A stretch of 64,000 nt of DNA from assembly GCA_036501425.1 (NCBI GenBank), contig DASYAI010000021.1, positions 1 to 64,000 on the forward strand, read 5' to 3'. The notes under the pieces were generated by a model. It was not told the origin of the DNA, ran no database searches, and saw nothing but the letters and a program-made list of their open reading frames with translations. The DNA is from DATKRB01 sp036501425 (GTDB lineage Bacteria > Actinomycetota > Acidimicrobiia > Acidimicrobiales > RAAP-2). Shown here in pieces: positions 41,148-49,515 of this stretch. Position 1 is the stretch's first letter. Each line of letters begins with the position of its first letter. Made by a program: the position numbers and the translations under genes.

Positions 41148-41882
41148 GTGCCCGAGCCGGCGACGGTTCCCCCGGGCGTGGCGACCGTGGCGTCGGACCG
41201 CGGCCCCGCGGTGCGCCTGGTGCTGGTGCGCCACGGCGAGGCCGTCTGCAACGTGGGCGGGGTGGTGGGCGGCCGGCGGGGGTGCACCGGGCTCACCGAG
41301 CGCGGCGTCGCCCAGGCCGAGGCCCTGCGGGACCGGCTGCGCCGGACCGGGGAGCTCGGACCGGTGGACCTGCTGGTGGCCTCCAGCCTGGCCCGGGCCC
41401 GCGAGACGGCGCGCATCGTGGCCCCGGGGCTCGGCGCTGCCGACCGCCCGGCGCTCGAGGTGGCCTACGACCCCGGGCTCGACGAGCTGCGGCCCGGGCT
41501 CGCCGACGGATTGACCTGGGCGGAGTTCGCCGAGCGGTACCCCGAGCCGGACTGGGACGCCGATCCGGGTACGCCGCTCGCTCCCGAGGCCGAGAGCTGG
41601 ACCGGCTTCGTGGCGCGCGCCGGCGAGGCCCTGGTCCGGCTGGCGACGGCGCCGGCGGCCGATGCCCGCGGATCGAGCGCCCGCACCGTGGTGGCGGTGT
41701 GCCACGCCGGGGTGATCGAGGCGAGCCTGCTCCACCGGCTGCCGGTGGGCGGCCGGCACCGTCTCGGGCTGCGGACCCGGCACGCCTCGCTCACCGAGTG
41801 GTCGATCGAGGACGGGGCCTGGCGCCTCGAGCGCTACAACGACGCCACGCCGGTCGGACCGGAGCCGACCCCGTTCGGGTAG
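41148..41882 (+). CDS. Histidine phosphatase (phosphoglycerate-mutase-like) superfamily protein
   Basis: A 244-residue protein with the RHG motif LVLVRHGEAVCNVGGVVGGR (phospho-acceptor His), TERGVAQAEALRDRL, VASSLARARETARI, and the distal His in VAVCHAGVIEASLLH. These mark the histidine phosphatase branch 1 (GpmB/CobC/SixA-like). The substrate cannot be read from the sequence. GTG 41148 is 11 bp after the VWA gene; in-frame GTGs further down (e.g. 41178) are possible because the first ~20 residues are not conserved. It converges on the repeat-protein gene, with stops only 19 bp apart. Confidence 0.82.
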   Translation: MPEPATVPPGVATVASDRGPAVRLVLVRHGEAVCNVGGVVGGRRGCTGLTERGVAQAEALRDRLRRTGELGPVDLLVASSLARARETARIVAPGLGAADRPALEVAYDPGLDELRPGLADGLTWAEFAERYPEPDWDADPGTPLAPEAESWTGFVARAGEALVRLATAPAADARGSSARTVVAVCHAGVIEASLLHRLPVGGRHRLGLRTRHASLTEWSIEDGAWRLERYNDATPVGPEPTPFG

Positions 41883-41901
41883 CCGAGCGGCCGCTCGCCC
41901 G

Positions 41902-43572
41902 TCAGCAGGCGTAGTCGTCGTCGAAGCTGGTGCTCATCCCGCCCTCGGCGATCGGGGCGGAGGGGGAGCTGTACTGCACCATCTGGACCGGGCCGCTGGG
42001 CAGCTGCGCCCGGGGGAACAGGGTCCGCACCTGCGCGCAGGTGGTGGTGGGGGCGACCCCCCACGACGCCACCCAGTAGGGGACGGCGGGCTGGTAGGTG
42101 CCCACGATCCCGTTCCACGAGCCCGGGCTGGCGTAGATGCCCACGTTGTTGAGCCCTTCGTAGTGCAGCCCGTCGAGGGCGCCCTGCACGAGCGAGGCGT
42201 TGGCGGCGGGGTCGGGGCTCCACGAGGGGTCGCTCTCCACGTCGAGCCACCACGCCACAGCGGTGTCGACCCCGGCCCGCTGGGCCTTGGCGAAGGCATC
42301 GAGGGCGTCGGCGAACCCGAAGCTGCAGGCCGCCGGGGTCTCGGCACCGGCGCAGGCCGGGTCGGTCACGCTGGGCGGGGAGGGCGGGGTGGTGCCGTAG
42401 GTCAAGTAGAGGTAGAGGTTGAGGCCGGCCCCGGCCCAGTTCGCCTCGGTGGCCAGGCACGGGTTGGTGCTGCCGAACGAAGCGCCCTCGACCTCGACGA
42501 CCCCGACGGTGTGGGGGGCCGGTGGCTGGCCGGCGCACTGGAAGTTGGAGATGTCGTAGCCGAACGAGCCCGAGGCGAACGGCCCGCCGGTGAACGAGCC
42601 GCTGCCGGCGCCCTCGGCCATGGCCACCACCGGCTGGTTCAGGACCTGGGGGGCCGAGCCCCAGTAGGTCGCCGACCCGAAGGCGCTGACGGCGCCGTTG
42701 CTGTTGGAGAACCAGTAGCCCCCGGCCGCCGCGGTCGCGGCGGGCACGCCGGCGATGGCGACCACGGGCCGGCTCTGGGGCACCCCGCCGAGCGATCCCT
42801 TGTAGGGGGCGTCTCCGAAGGCGAAGATCCCGCCGTCTCGGGCCACCTCCCAGTACCCCTGGCCGTCGGCGGAGGGCGCCATGCCCACGATCGGCTGGTT
42901 GAGCGGCCGCCCCCCCATCGACCCCTCGTACTGGGCGTCGCCGAAGGCGAAGATCCCCCCATCGCTCGCCACCAGCCAGTAGCCACCCCCGTCCGGGGTG
43001 GCCGCCATGCCCACGATCGGCTGGTTGAGCGGCCGCCCGCCCATGGAGCCCTCGAAGGGGGCGCCGAAGGCGAAGATCCCCCCGTCGCTGGCGACCTCCC
43101 AGTAGCCCCCGGTGGCGCTGTCCTGGGCCATCCCGACCACCGGTCGGTTGAGCGGCCGCCCGCCCATGGAGCCCTCGAAGGGGGCGCCGAAGGCGAAGAT
43201 CCCCCCGTCGCTGGCGACCTCCCAGTAGCCCCCGGTGGCGCTCGCCGCCATCCCGACCACCGGTCGGTTGAGGTGCTGGCCGCCCATCGAGCCGTCGAAC
43301 GGTGCCCCGCCGAAAGCGAAGATCCCCCCGTCGCTCGCCACCAGCCAGTAGGCGGGCACCGTGCTCGGCCCGGTGGCGCCGGCCGCGCCGGGGGCGGACC
43401 CACCGAGGCCGAAGGTGACGAGCGTGCCGACGGTGCCGACGACGCCACTCAGCGCCAACCACACGGCCAGCGCCGGGACCGACCAGCCGGCGCGCCGGCG
43501 GCCGGGTCGGCGAGCCGAGCTGTCCCGCGCCGCGGCGCGAAACGAGAAGGAGGAACGAAACCGGAGGACCAC
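41902..43572 (-). CDS. Exported 'SDGGIFAFG' repeat protein with C-terminal DUF1906/GH25-like domain
   Basis: A 556-residue protein. A basic N-terminus and hydrophobic segment (VPALAVWLALSGVVGTVGTL, ~30-50) act as signal or anchor. About six repeats of ~41-45 residues follow (~75-330), each with GGYW.VASDGGIFAFG and GSMGG..LN.P(I/V)VGMA. The C-terminal ~210 residues contain VEGASFGSTNPCLATEANWA, AVAWWLDVESDPSW, VGIYASPGSWNGI and PYWVASWGVAP. This resembles the rv2525c/DUF1906 or GH25-type glycoside-hydrolase fold, with Asp/Glu in WLDVES. I infer a secreted cell-surface protein that may act on peptidoglycan or glycans. Such repeats are common in Acidimicrobiia genomes I know of. Internal DNA repeats are nearly identical. 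A -10-like box lies 9 nt upstream. Confidence 0.78.
   Translation of the reverse strand: MVLRFRSSFSFRAAARDSSARRPGRRRAGWSVPALAVWLALSGVVGTVGTLVTFGLGGSAPGAAGATGPSTVPAYWLVASDGGIFAFGGAPFDGSMGGQHLNRPVVGMAASATGGYWEVASDGGIFAFGAPFEGSMGGRPLNRPVVGMAQDSATGGYWEVASDGGIFAFGAPFEGSMGGRPLNQPIVGMAATPDGGGYWLVASDGGIFAFGDAQYEGSMGGRPLNQPIVGMAPSADGQGYWEVARDGGIFAFGDAPYKGSLGGVPQSRPVVAIAGVPAATAAAGGYWFSNSNGAVSAFGSATYWGSAPQVLNQPVVAMAEGAGSGSFTGGPFASGSFGYDISNFQCAGQPPAPHTVGVVEVEGASFGSTNPCLATEANWAGAGLNLYLYLTYGTTPPSPPSVTDPACAGAETPAACSFGFADALDAFAKAQRAGVDTAVAWWLDVESDPSWSPDPAANASLVQGALDGLHYEGLNNVGIYASPGSWNGIVGTYQPAVPYWVASWGVAPTTTCAQVRTLFPRAQLPSGPVQMVQYSSPSAPIAEGGMSTSFDDDYAC
43025..43242. repeat. Exact 95-bp duplication inside the repeat-protein gene
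   Basis: The 95 bp at 43025-43119 are identical to 43148-43242, offset by 123 bp (41 codons), exactly one protein repeat. Other repeats in the array differ at many positions. Identity at synonymous sites shows recent duplication or gene conversion within the array. Confidence 0.9.
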
Positions 43573-43581
43573 GCCGCCGGC

Positions 43582-43587
43582 AGTCTA
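43582..43587 (-). promoter_or_regulatory. Candidate -10 box of the repeat-protein gene
   Basis: On the minus strand TAGACT ends 9 nt before the GTG at 43572, the same layout as for several other genes here. Confidence 0.35.
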
Positions 43588-43640
43588 CCGATCGAGCCGC
43601 CCGGACCAAGGGGCGGCGGCACCGGTGCGATCGCCCGAGG

Positions 43641-45038
43641 TCAGTGCCGCGCCGGCCCGTCGCGGAGCATCTCGGCGACCCGGAAGGCGAGGTCCAAGGA
43701 CTGGCGGGCGTTGAGCCGCGGGTCGCACGTCGTCGTGTACCGCAGGTGGAGGTCGCCCTCGAGGATCTCCTCGGCCCCCCCCAGGCACTCGGTGACGTCG
43801 TCACCGGTCAGCTCGACGTGCACCCCGCCGGGCCACGTTCCCTCCTCGTGATGGACGGCGAAGAAGCCCCGGAGCTCGCTCACGATGTCGTCGAAGCGAC
43901 GGGTCTTGTGGCCGTGGCCGCTGGTGAAGGTGTTCCCGTGCATGGGGTCGCACGCCCACACGGGCCGGTGGCCGGCGTCGTGGACCGCCCGCAGGAGCGG
44001 CGGCAGGGCCTCGGTGATCCGCCCCGCCCCCATGCGGGTGATCAAGGTGAGCCGGCCCGGGCTCCGGTCGGGGTCGAGGCGGTCGCACAGCTCGACGATC
44101 TCGTCGGGCTCGGCGGACGGCCCCACCTTGGCGCCCACGGGGTTGAGCACGCCGGAAAGGAACTCGACGTGGGCGCCGTCGACCTGGCGGGTCCGATCGC
44201 CCACCCACAGCATGTGCGCCGAGGTGTCGACCCAGGCACCGGTCAGCGAGTCCCGGCGGGTGAGCGCTTCTTCGTAGGGGAGGATGAGCGCCTCGTGGCT
44301 CGTCCAGAAGTCCACCTGATGGAGCCCCTCTTCGGCCTCGAGGTCGATGCCGCAGGCGCGCATGAACCGCAGGGCCCGGTCGATCTCGCCCGCGATGCGC
44401 TCGTAGCGCCGACCCTCGGCGGAGGAGGCGACGAACTGCTGGTTCCACTGGTGGACCTGGCTGAGGTCGGCGAAGCCGCCCTTGGTGAACGCCCGGAGGA
44501 GGTTCAAGGTGGCCACCGACTGCTGGTAGGCGCCGACCAGGCGCGCGGGATCGGGGCGGCGGGCGGCGGGCTCGAAGGCCTCGTCGTTCACCATGTGGCC
44601 CCGGAACGAGTCGAGCTCGACGTCCCCCACCCGCTCGGTCGGCGACGAGCGCGGCTTGGCGAACTGCCCGGCGATGCGCCCGACCTTGGTCACCGGCACG
44701 CCCGAGGCGTACGTCAGGGCGACCGCCATCTGGAGGATCACCCGGAGCTTGTCCCGGATGTTGTCCGCCGAGAACTCGGCGAACGACTCGGCGCAGTCGC
44801 CGGCCTGAAGGAGGAAGGCGTCACCCCGGGCCACGTGGCCCAGGGTGCTGGTGAGGCGGCGAACCTCACCGGCGAAGACCATCGGCGGGAGGGCGGCGAG
44901 GCGTGCCTCGGCGGACTTGAGCGCCTCGGCGTCGGGCCAGACGGGTTGCTGGGCCGCCGGCCGAGCGCGCCAGGACCCGGGTTGCCAGGCCTGGGACGTC
45001 GACGGCATCCTCCAAGCGTACGTGGCCCGGAGCACCAC
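43641..45038 (-). CDS. aroG: Class II 3-deoxy-D-arabino-heptulosonate-7-phosphate synthase
   Basis: A protein of up to 465 residues, first enzyme of the shikimate pathway (PEP plus erythrose 4-phosphate). Class II (plant/mycobacterial) signatures: RPAAQQPVWPD, FLLQAGDCAESF (metal-binding Cys), PVTKVGRIAGQFAKPRSSPT, TSHEALILPYEEALTR, WVGDRTRQVDGAHVEFLSGV, TLITRMGAGRI and WACDPMHGNTF. The start is uncertain: GTG 45038 has GGAG 5 nt upstream, while ATG 45008 gives the shorter version but has GGAGG touching it. It is divergent from nadD. There is no chorismate mutase nearby, which in mycobacteria pairs with this enzyme. Confidence 0.94.
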   Translation of the reverse strand: MVLRATYAWRMPSTSQAWQPGSWRARPAAQQPVWPDAEALKSAEARLAALPPMVFAGEVRRLTSTLGHVARGDAFLLQAGDCAESFAEFSADNIRDKLRVILQMAVALTYASGVPVTKVGRIAGQFAKPRSSPTERVGDVELDSFRGHMVNDEAFEPAARRPDPARLVGAYQQSVATLNLLRAFTKGGFADLSQVHQWNQQFVASSAEGRRYERIAGEIDRALRFMRACGIDLEAEEGLHQVDFWTSHEALILPYEEALTRRDSLTGAWVDTSAHMLWVGDRTRQVDGAHVEFLSGVLNPVGAKVGPSAEPDEIVELCDRLDPDRSPGRLTLITRMGAGRITEALPPLLRAVHDAGHRPVWACDPMHGNTFTSGHGHKTRRFDDIVSELRGFFAVHHEEGTWPGGVHVELTGDDVTECLGGAEEILEGDLHLRYTTTCDPRLNARQSLDLAFRVAEMLRDGPARH

Positions 45039-45068
45039 CGAAGCTCCGGTCCGGTGCGGGGTCGCATC

Positions 45069-45074
45069 TAGGCT
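45069..45074 (+). promoter_or_regulatory. Candidate -10 box of nadD
   Basis: TAGGCT ends 8 nt before the ATG at 45083, predicting a leaderless or near-leaderless nadD mRNA. It lies in the 44-bp gap divergent from aroG. Confidence 0.45.
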
Positions 45075-45082
45075 GCCAGGCC

Positions 45083-45727
45083 ATGTCCAGCGCCGAGATG
45101 CCCGTCGGGGGGGGCGGCTCGAGGAGCCCGCGCATCGGTCTGCTCGGCGGGACCTTCGATCCGCCGCACCTGGGCCACCTGGCGGCCGCCCAGGCGGCCC
45201 GGGACTCCCTGGCCCTCGACGAGGTGCTCCTCGTGGTGGCCAACCACCCGTGGCAGAAGGTGCCCGCCCGGGTGATCAGCCCGGCCGAGGACCGCTTCGC
45301 CCTGGTGAGGGCAGCCGCCGAGCCGATCGAGCGGGTCGTGGCCAGCCGGCTCGAGATCGACCGCGGCGGGCCCAGCTACACCGTCGAGACGGTCGAGGAG
45401 GTCCGGGGGCTGGCGGCCGCCGCCGGGCAGGCCGACCCCGAGCTGTTCGTCATCGTCGGTGACGACCTGGTCGCCAGCCTCCCGACCTGGCACCGGGTGG
45501 ACGACCTCCGCCGCTCGGTCACCCTGGCGGTCGTCGCGCGGCCACACGCCGCGAGCGGCGCGCGCCCGGCGGGTTGGCGCTACCGCACGGTGCAGGGCCG
45601 GCCCGTCGACGCCTCGAGCTCCGAGGTCCGCGAACGGCTGGGCCGGGGCGAGCCGGTCGACGATCTCGTGCCGCCCGCAGTTCTCCGTTGCATTCTGCGC
45701 CGAGGTCTGTACGCTGTGGGCGGATGA
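45083..45727 (+). CDS. nadD: Nicotinate-nucleotide adenylyltransferase
   Basis: A 214-residue enzyme that makes deamido-NAD from nicotinate mononucleotide and ATP. It has the nucleotidyltransferase motif GLLGGTFDPPHLGHLAAAQA, VLLVVANHPWQK, SRLEIDRGGPSYTVETVEEV, FVIVGDDLVASLPTWH and the distal SSSEVRERL (ISSTxIR type). An extra 17-residue Gly/Ser N-terminus precedes the core. The stop overlaps ATG 45724 of the small membrane protein gene (ATGA), and rsfS follows. nadD-rsfS adjacency is widespread; the inserted small gene is the local twist. Confidence 0.95.
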   Translation: MSSAEMPVGGGGSRSPRIGLLGGTFDPPHLGHLAAAQAARDSLALDEVLLVVANHPWQKVPARVISPAEDRFALVRAAAEPIERVVASRLEIDRGGPSYTVETVEEVRGLAAAAGQADPELFVIVGDDLVASLPTWHRVDDLRRSVTLAVVARPHAASGARPAGWRYRTVQGRPVDASSSEVRERLGRGEPVDDLVPPAVLRCILRRGLYAVGG

Positions 45728-45960
45728 CCGCTCAGAGCGCCGAGGCCGTCGAGCTGCTGTCGCCCTCGCCCGAGGCGGAGTGGGCCACGCTCGACGTCCT
45801 TCCGGCCCGCACGGTCGGCGGGGCGGCCCCGGATCGGCGGGAGCGTCGGGCCCAGCGCCAGCGGGCCCGGCGGGAGCGCACCCTGTGGGCGGCCGCCGGC
45901 CTGGGCTTCGTGGCCCTGGTCTTCGTCGCCGCCGTGGTGGTGTTGGACGTGCTGCATTGA
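45724..45960 (+). CDS. Small single-span membrane protein between nadD and rsfS
   Basis: A 78-residue protein. An acidic N-terminal half (SPSPEAEWATLDVLPA) is followed by a dense basic cluster (DRRERRAQRQRARRERTLW, ~38-55) and a C-terminal membrane helix (AAGLGFVALVFVAAVVVLDV, ~56-75). The Arg cluster just before the helix predicts a cytoplasmic N-terminus and a tail-anchored topology. It overlaps nadD by ATGA and its stop overlaps the TTG start of rsfS (TTGA), so all three are translated in series. In other bacteria a LytR-type gene can occupy this site, but no such domain exists here. The function is unknown. Confidence 0.65.
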   Translation: MTAQSAEAVELLSPSPEAEWATLDVLPARTVGGAAPDRRERRAQRQRARRERTLWAAAGLGFVALVFVAAVVVLDVLH

Positions 45961-46343
45961 GTGACGCCGGGGCCGAGCGCGACGTGCCCCGGGGGGCGAT
46001 CGTCGCCGCCGTCGCAGCGGCGGAACGGCTCGCCGACGGCACCGTCGTGCTGGCGATGGGCGAGCTCTTCGGGGTGGTCGACGCCTTCGTCGTCACGAGC
46101 GGCCGCAACGTTCGCCACCTGCGCACGGTGGTCGACGAAGTCGAACGGCGGGTCAGGGAGGGCACCGGCCGGAGCCCGATCGCCGTCGAGGGGCTGCGGG
46201 ACCCGTCGTGGGTGTTGATGGACTACGGCGATTTCATCGTCCATGTCTTCCTGCCCGAGACCCGCGACTTCTACGACCTCGAGCATCTCTGGTCCGGAGC
46301 CCCCCGGGTGGAGTGGGAGGAGCGGGCCGCCGCCATCGGCTGA
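45957..46343 (+). CDS. rsfS: Ribosomal silencing factor RsfS
   Basis: A 128-residue protein of the RsfS/Iojap/DUF143 family, which binds L14 and blocks joining of the subunits in stationary phase or starvation. Motifs: AAAERLADGTVVLAMGELFG, VVDAFVVTSGRNVRHLRTVV, VEGLRDPSWVLMDYGDFIVH and VFLPETRDFYDLEHLW. A TTG at 45957 overlaps the upstream stop; GTG 45984 is an alternative that gives 119 residues. It converges on the GerMN lipoprotein gene with just 5 bp between the stops, so neither can have its own spacer terminator. Confidence 0.93.
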   Translation: MSDAGAERDVPRGAIVAAVAAAERLADGTVVLAMGELFGVVDAFVVTSGRNVRHLRTVVDEVERRVREGTGRSPIAVEGLRDPSWVLMDYGDFIVHVFLPETRDFYDLEHLWSGAPRVEWEERAAAIG

Positions 46344-46348
46344 CCGGT

Positions 46349-47032
46349 TCAGTGCGGCGGTGTGGTGGTGGTCGTGGTCGTCGGCGCGAGCAGGCCCGGG
46401 TAGTTGGCCACGGTGACCGGTTGGGTCGTCTCGGCACCGCTCCCCGTGGGCACGGCGATCGGCGTGCCGTCGATCTCGAAGATGACGCCGATCGTCGACG
46501 CGATCGAAGGGGCGTTGGCGATCGTGTAGACGACCTGGGCCACCGCCAGGATCTGGGCGTGCTGGCTGACCGGGGCGCCGAAGTCGGCGCTGAAGTTGAC
46601 CGCGACCACGTTGTCCGACGGGGGTCCCACCGACAGCACCTGGGAACCGCTGGGGATGGCGGTCGTCACGCCGGCCTCCAGGTCCTGGAGCGACGGCCCG
46701 GCGAAGAGGTAGTCGAGGATCGCCGACAGCCCGGAGTGCAACGCCACCTCGCGCTGGTAGGGCGCCAGCTGTCCCTGGGCGTCGACGAGGTAGACGTAGA
46801 ACGGCACCCCGCCGGCGGGAAGCGTGGTGTTGGTCGGCGGCAGGCTGGGGGAGAGGAGCCCGGTCGGGATCTGGCCCGAGGGCACCGCCTTGGGGGGTCC
46901 GGTCGGCACCCCGCACCCCACCAGCAGGCAGCCGAGGCAGAACGCCGCGAGCACGAGGCCGGTACGGCGCCGGTTCACCGGGGCTCCGGCACGGCGCCGG
47001 TTCATCGGGGCTCCGGCACGGCGCCGGTTCAT
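46349..47032 (-). CDS. GerMN-domain lipoprotein of the mtrAB operon (short LpqB-like)
   Basis: A 227-residue lipoprotein. A triplicated basic start (three copies of NRRRAGAP-like sequence) precedes the signal helix LVLAAFCLGCLLVGC, whose lipobox LVGC ends at the acylated Cys. A single GerMN domain (~75-205) follows, with PFYVYLVDAQGQL and the VVAVNFSADFG strand; a Thr-rich tail ends the protein. In other actinobacteria the mtrA-mtrB-lpqB operon encodes LpqB, with GerMN plus a large beta-propeller; here only GerMN is present. LpqB is thought to modulate MtrB at the membrane. ATG 47032 overlaps the mtrB stop (ATGA), but ATG 47005 and GTG 46978 are equally possible starts. Confidence 0.85.
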   Translation of the reverse strand: MNRRRAGAPMNRRRAGAPVNRRRTGLVLAAFCLGCLLVGCGVPTGPPKAVPSGQIPTGLLSPSLPPTNTTLPAGGVPFYVYLVDAQGQLAPYQREVALHSGLSAILDYLFAGPSLQDLEAGVTTAIPSGSQVLSVGPPSDNVVAVNFSADFGAPVSQHAQILAVAQVVYTIANAPSIASTIGVIFEIDGTPIAVPTGSGAETTQPVTVANYPGLLAPTTTTTTTPPH

Positions 47033-47044
47033 CGGGGCTCCGAC
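46964..47044. repeat. Three 27-bp tandem repeats covering the start of the lipoprotein gene
   Basis: Units at 46964-46990, 46991-47017 and 47018-47044 each read ACGGCGCCGGTTCAYCGGGG plus seven more bases, with only one or two differences. On the minus strand each copy supplies a possible start codon (GTG 46978, ATG 47005, ATG 47032) followed by Asn-Arg-Arg-Arg. The third copy also contains the mtrB stop codon. Loss or gain of a unit would keep the frame. Confidence 0.9.
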
Positions 47045-48645
47045 CCCGGGCCGTCCTCGCGGCCGGCAGCGTCGAGGCGTTCGTGCGCTCGGGCCCCGTC
47101 GGACCCGTTGGCGGTGCCGTCGTGCCCGTCGGGCTCGTCGGCCGTGTCGGGGGGCTCGTCGGCCGGGTCGTCGGGCCCCGAGGCGTCGATGGGGAGCTGG
47201 ACCACAAAGCGTGCCCCCCCTCCGCTCACCTCCTCGGCCCAGACGCGCCCGCCGTGGAGCCGCACGTGCTCGGCCACCAGCGACAGGCCCAGCCCGGTGC
47301 CGGTCCCGGTGCCGCGCCGACCGGCCGCCTGGCCCCGGTAGAAGCGCTCGAAGATCTTGGACCGCTCGGTCTCGGGGACCCCGGGCCCGGCGTCCTCCAC
47401 CACGACCTCGATGGTCTCCTCGCCGCCCGCCGACCTCGGCCCGATTCGGGTGATCACCTTCGTCGCCCCGCCCCCGTAGAGGGCGGCGTTCTCGAGCAGG
47501 TTGGCCATCACCCGCTCGAACCGTCGCTTGTCGACGAGCAAGTGGATCCTCTCGGCTTCGCCGGCGATGTGGACGGGCGGCGGCTCGAACCTGGGCAGGG
47601 TGCGGGAGCTGGCCACCACGGCCCGTCGCACCAGCTCGCCGGCGCTCACCTCCTCCAGTACGACGTCCGAGGACCCGGCGTCCGAGCGGGAGATCTCGAG
47701 CAGGTCGGCGACCATGCGCTCGAACCGTCGGAGGTCGGCGCCGAGCAGGAGGAGCGCCTGGCGCGCCCGGGGCGAGAGCTGCTCCTGGTGGGCCTCGAGC
47801 ACTTCGAGCGTGGCGCCGAGCGTGGTGAGCGGGGAGCGGAGCTCGTGGCTGACGTCGGAGTTGAACCGGGCCTCGCGCTGGATGCGCTCTTCGAGCTGGT
47901 CGACCATCAGGTTGAAGGAGCTCGTGAGCCCGGCGAGGTCCGGGTCGGCCGCCGCGGCGGTGAGGCGGGTCGCGAGTTGCCCGCCGGCGATGGCCCGGGC
48001 GGCGCGCGACACCGCGTTGAGCGGGCGGAGCGAGCGTTCGCTGGCGGTCCGGCCCACCACCGCCCCGAGGACGGTGGTGATCAGGCCGGCGACCGTCAGC
48101 GCCAACAGCAGCACCCGGAGGGTGTGCTGGAGGTCGCTCACGTCGACGATCTCGAAGAACACCGCATGGACAGCGGGGATGGGGATCCCCACGGCGAGGT
48201 GGGGCGCCCCGCCGAGCACGTAGGTCTGGACCGCCGGCGTGCCCGAGCGGACCATCCGGACCATGGCGGCGGGGACGGATCCGACGCCCAGGCCCAGGGC
48301 GGAGGGGTAGGTGCCCCCGTGCTGGAGGAGCAGGGCGCCGGTGCCGCTCGCCAGGTCGAGCTGGTCGATCACCGCCGCGGCACTGTTGTCGAGGGCCGGG
48401 TCGAGGCCGGTCTGCACGGTGGCGGCGTCGGTGAGCGCCTTGGTCAGGGTGGCCGACTGGCGCTCGGTCACCAAAAAGTGGCTCGCCGTCAGGTACGAGA
48501 TGCTTCCCATGATCAAGGAGAGCAGCAGCGCGCCGGAGCCGAACAGGAACGTGATCCGGCCACGCAGCCCCAGGCGGGCCCACAGCCGCTCGCGACCTCC
48601 GAGGCGGCGGGTGGTGCGCTGGCCGCTGCCCTCGGGCTCGGCCAC
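47029..48645 (-). CDS. mtrB: MtrB-like sensor histidine kinase
   Basis: A 538-residue kinase. Membrane spans at ~30-52 (ITFLFGSGALLLSLIMGSIS) and ~178-200 (LRVLLLALTVAGLITTVLGA) flank a ~125-residue extracytoplasmic sensor. A HAMP domain, HisKA with phospho-His in FNSDVSHELRSPLTTLGATL, and an ATPase domain with LLENAALYGGG, VEDAGPGVP, FERFYRG and GTGLGLSLVAEHV follow. The last ~55 residues are acidic and low-complexity. In actinobacteria MtrAB controls peptidoglycan hydrolases and cell division. GTG 48645 lies 1 bp beyond the mtrA stop. The assignment as MtrB rests on operon position and the long first-span architecture. Confidence 0.92.
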   Translation of the reverse strand: MAEPEGSGQRTTRRLGGRERLWARLGLRGRITFLFGSGALLLSLIMGSISYLTASHFLVTERQSATLTKALTDAATVQTGLDPALDNSAAAVIDQLDLASGTGALLLQHGGTYPSALGLGVGSVPAAMVRMVRSGTPAVQTYVLGGAPHLAVGIPIPAVHAVFFEIVDVSDLQHTLRVLLLALTVAGLITTVLGAVVGRTASERSLRPLNAVSRAARAIAGGQLATRLTAAAADPDLAGLTSSFNLMVDQLEERIQREARFNSDVSHELRSPLTTLGATLEVLEAHQEQLSPRARQALLLLGADLRRFERMVADLLEISRSDAGSSDVVLEEVSAGELVRRAVVASSRTLPRFEPPPVHIAGEAERIHLLVDKRRFERVMANLLENAALYGGGATKVITRIGPRSAGGEETIEVVVEDAGPGVPETERSKIFERFYRGQAAGRRGTGTGTGLGLSLVAEHVRLHGGRVWAEEVSGGGARFVVQLPIDASGPDDPADEPPDTADEPDGHDGTANGSDGARAHERLDAAGREDGPGSEPR

Positions 48646-48646
48646 C

Positions 48647-49330
<684 letters not shown>

Positions 49331-49500
49331 GGGACCGTCCTCATGCCCGGACCTCGTGCCTCACGTCCGGACTTCGTTGCGTCGGCGCCGACCGATGCGC
49401 CCCCCTGGGCCGGCCCCCCCGTTTCATCCCCCAGTGCCGGTTCTCCGTGCATGCGCGGCACTTCCTGCGAGCGATGCCCCTGATCATGCCATAGCGGGGT

Positions 49501-49506
49501 TAGCCT
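49501..49506 (+). promoter_or_regulatory. Candidate -10 box of xerC
   Basis: TAGCCT ends 9 nt before ATG 49516, predicting a near-leaderless mRNA. Confidence 0.4.
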
Positions 49507-49515
49507 CTGGGCCCG

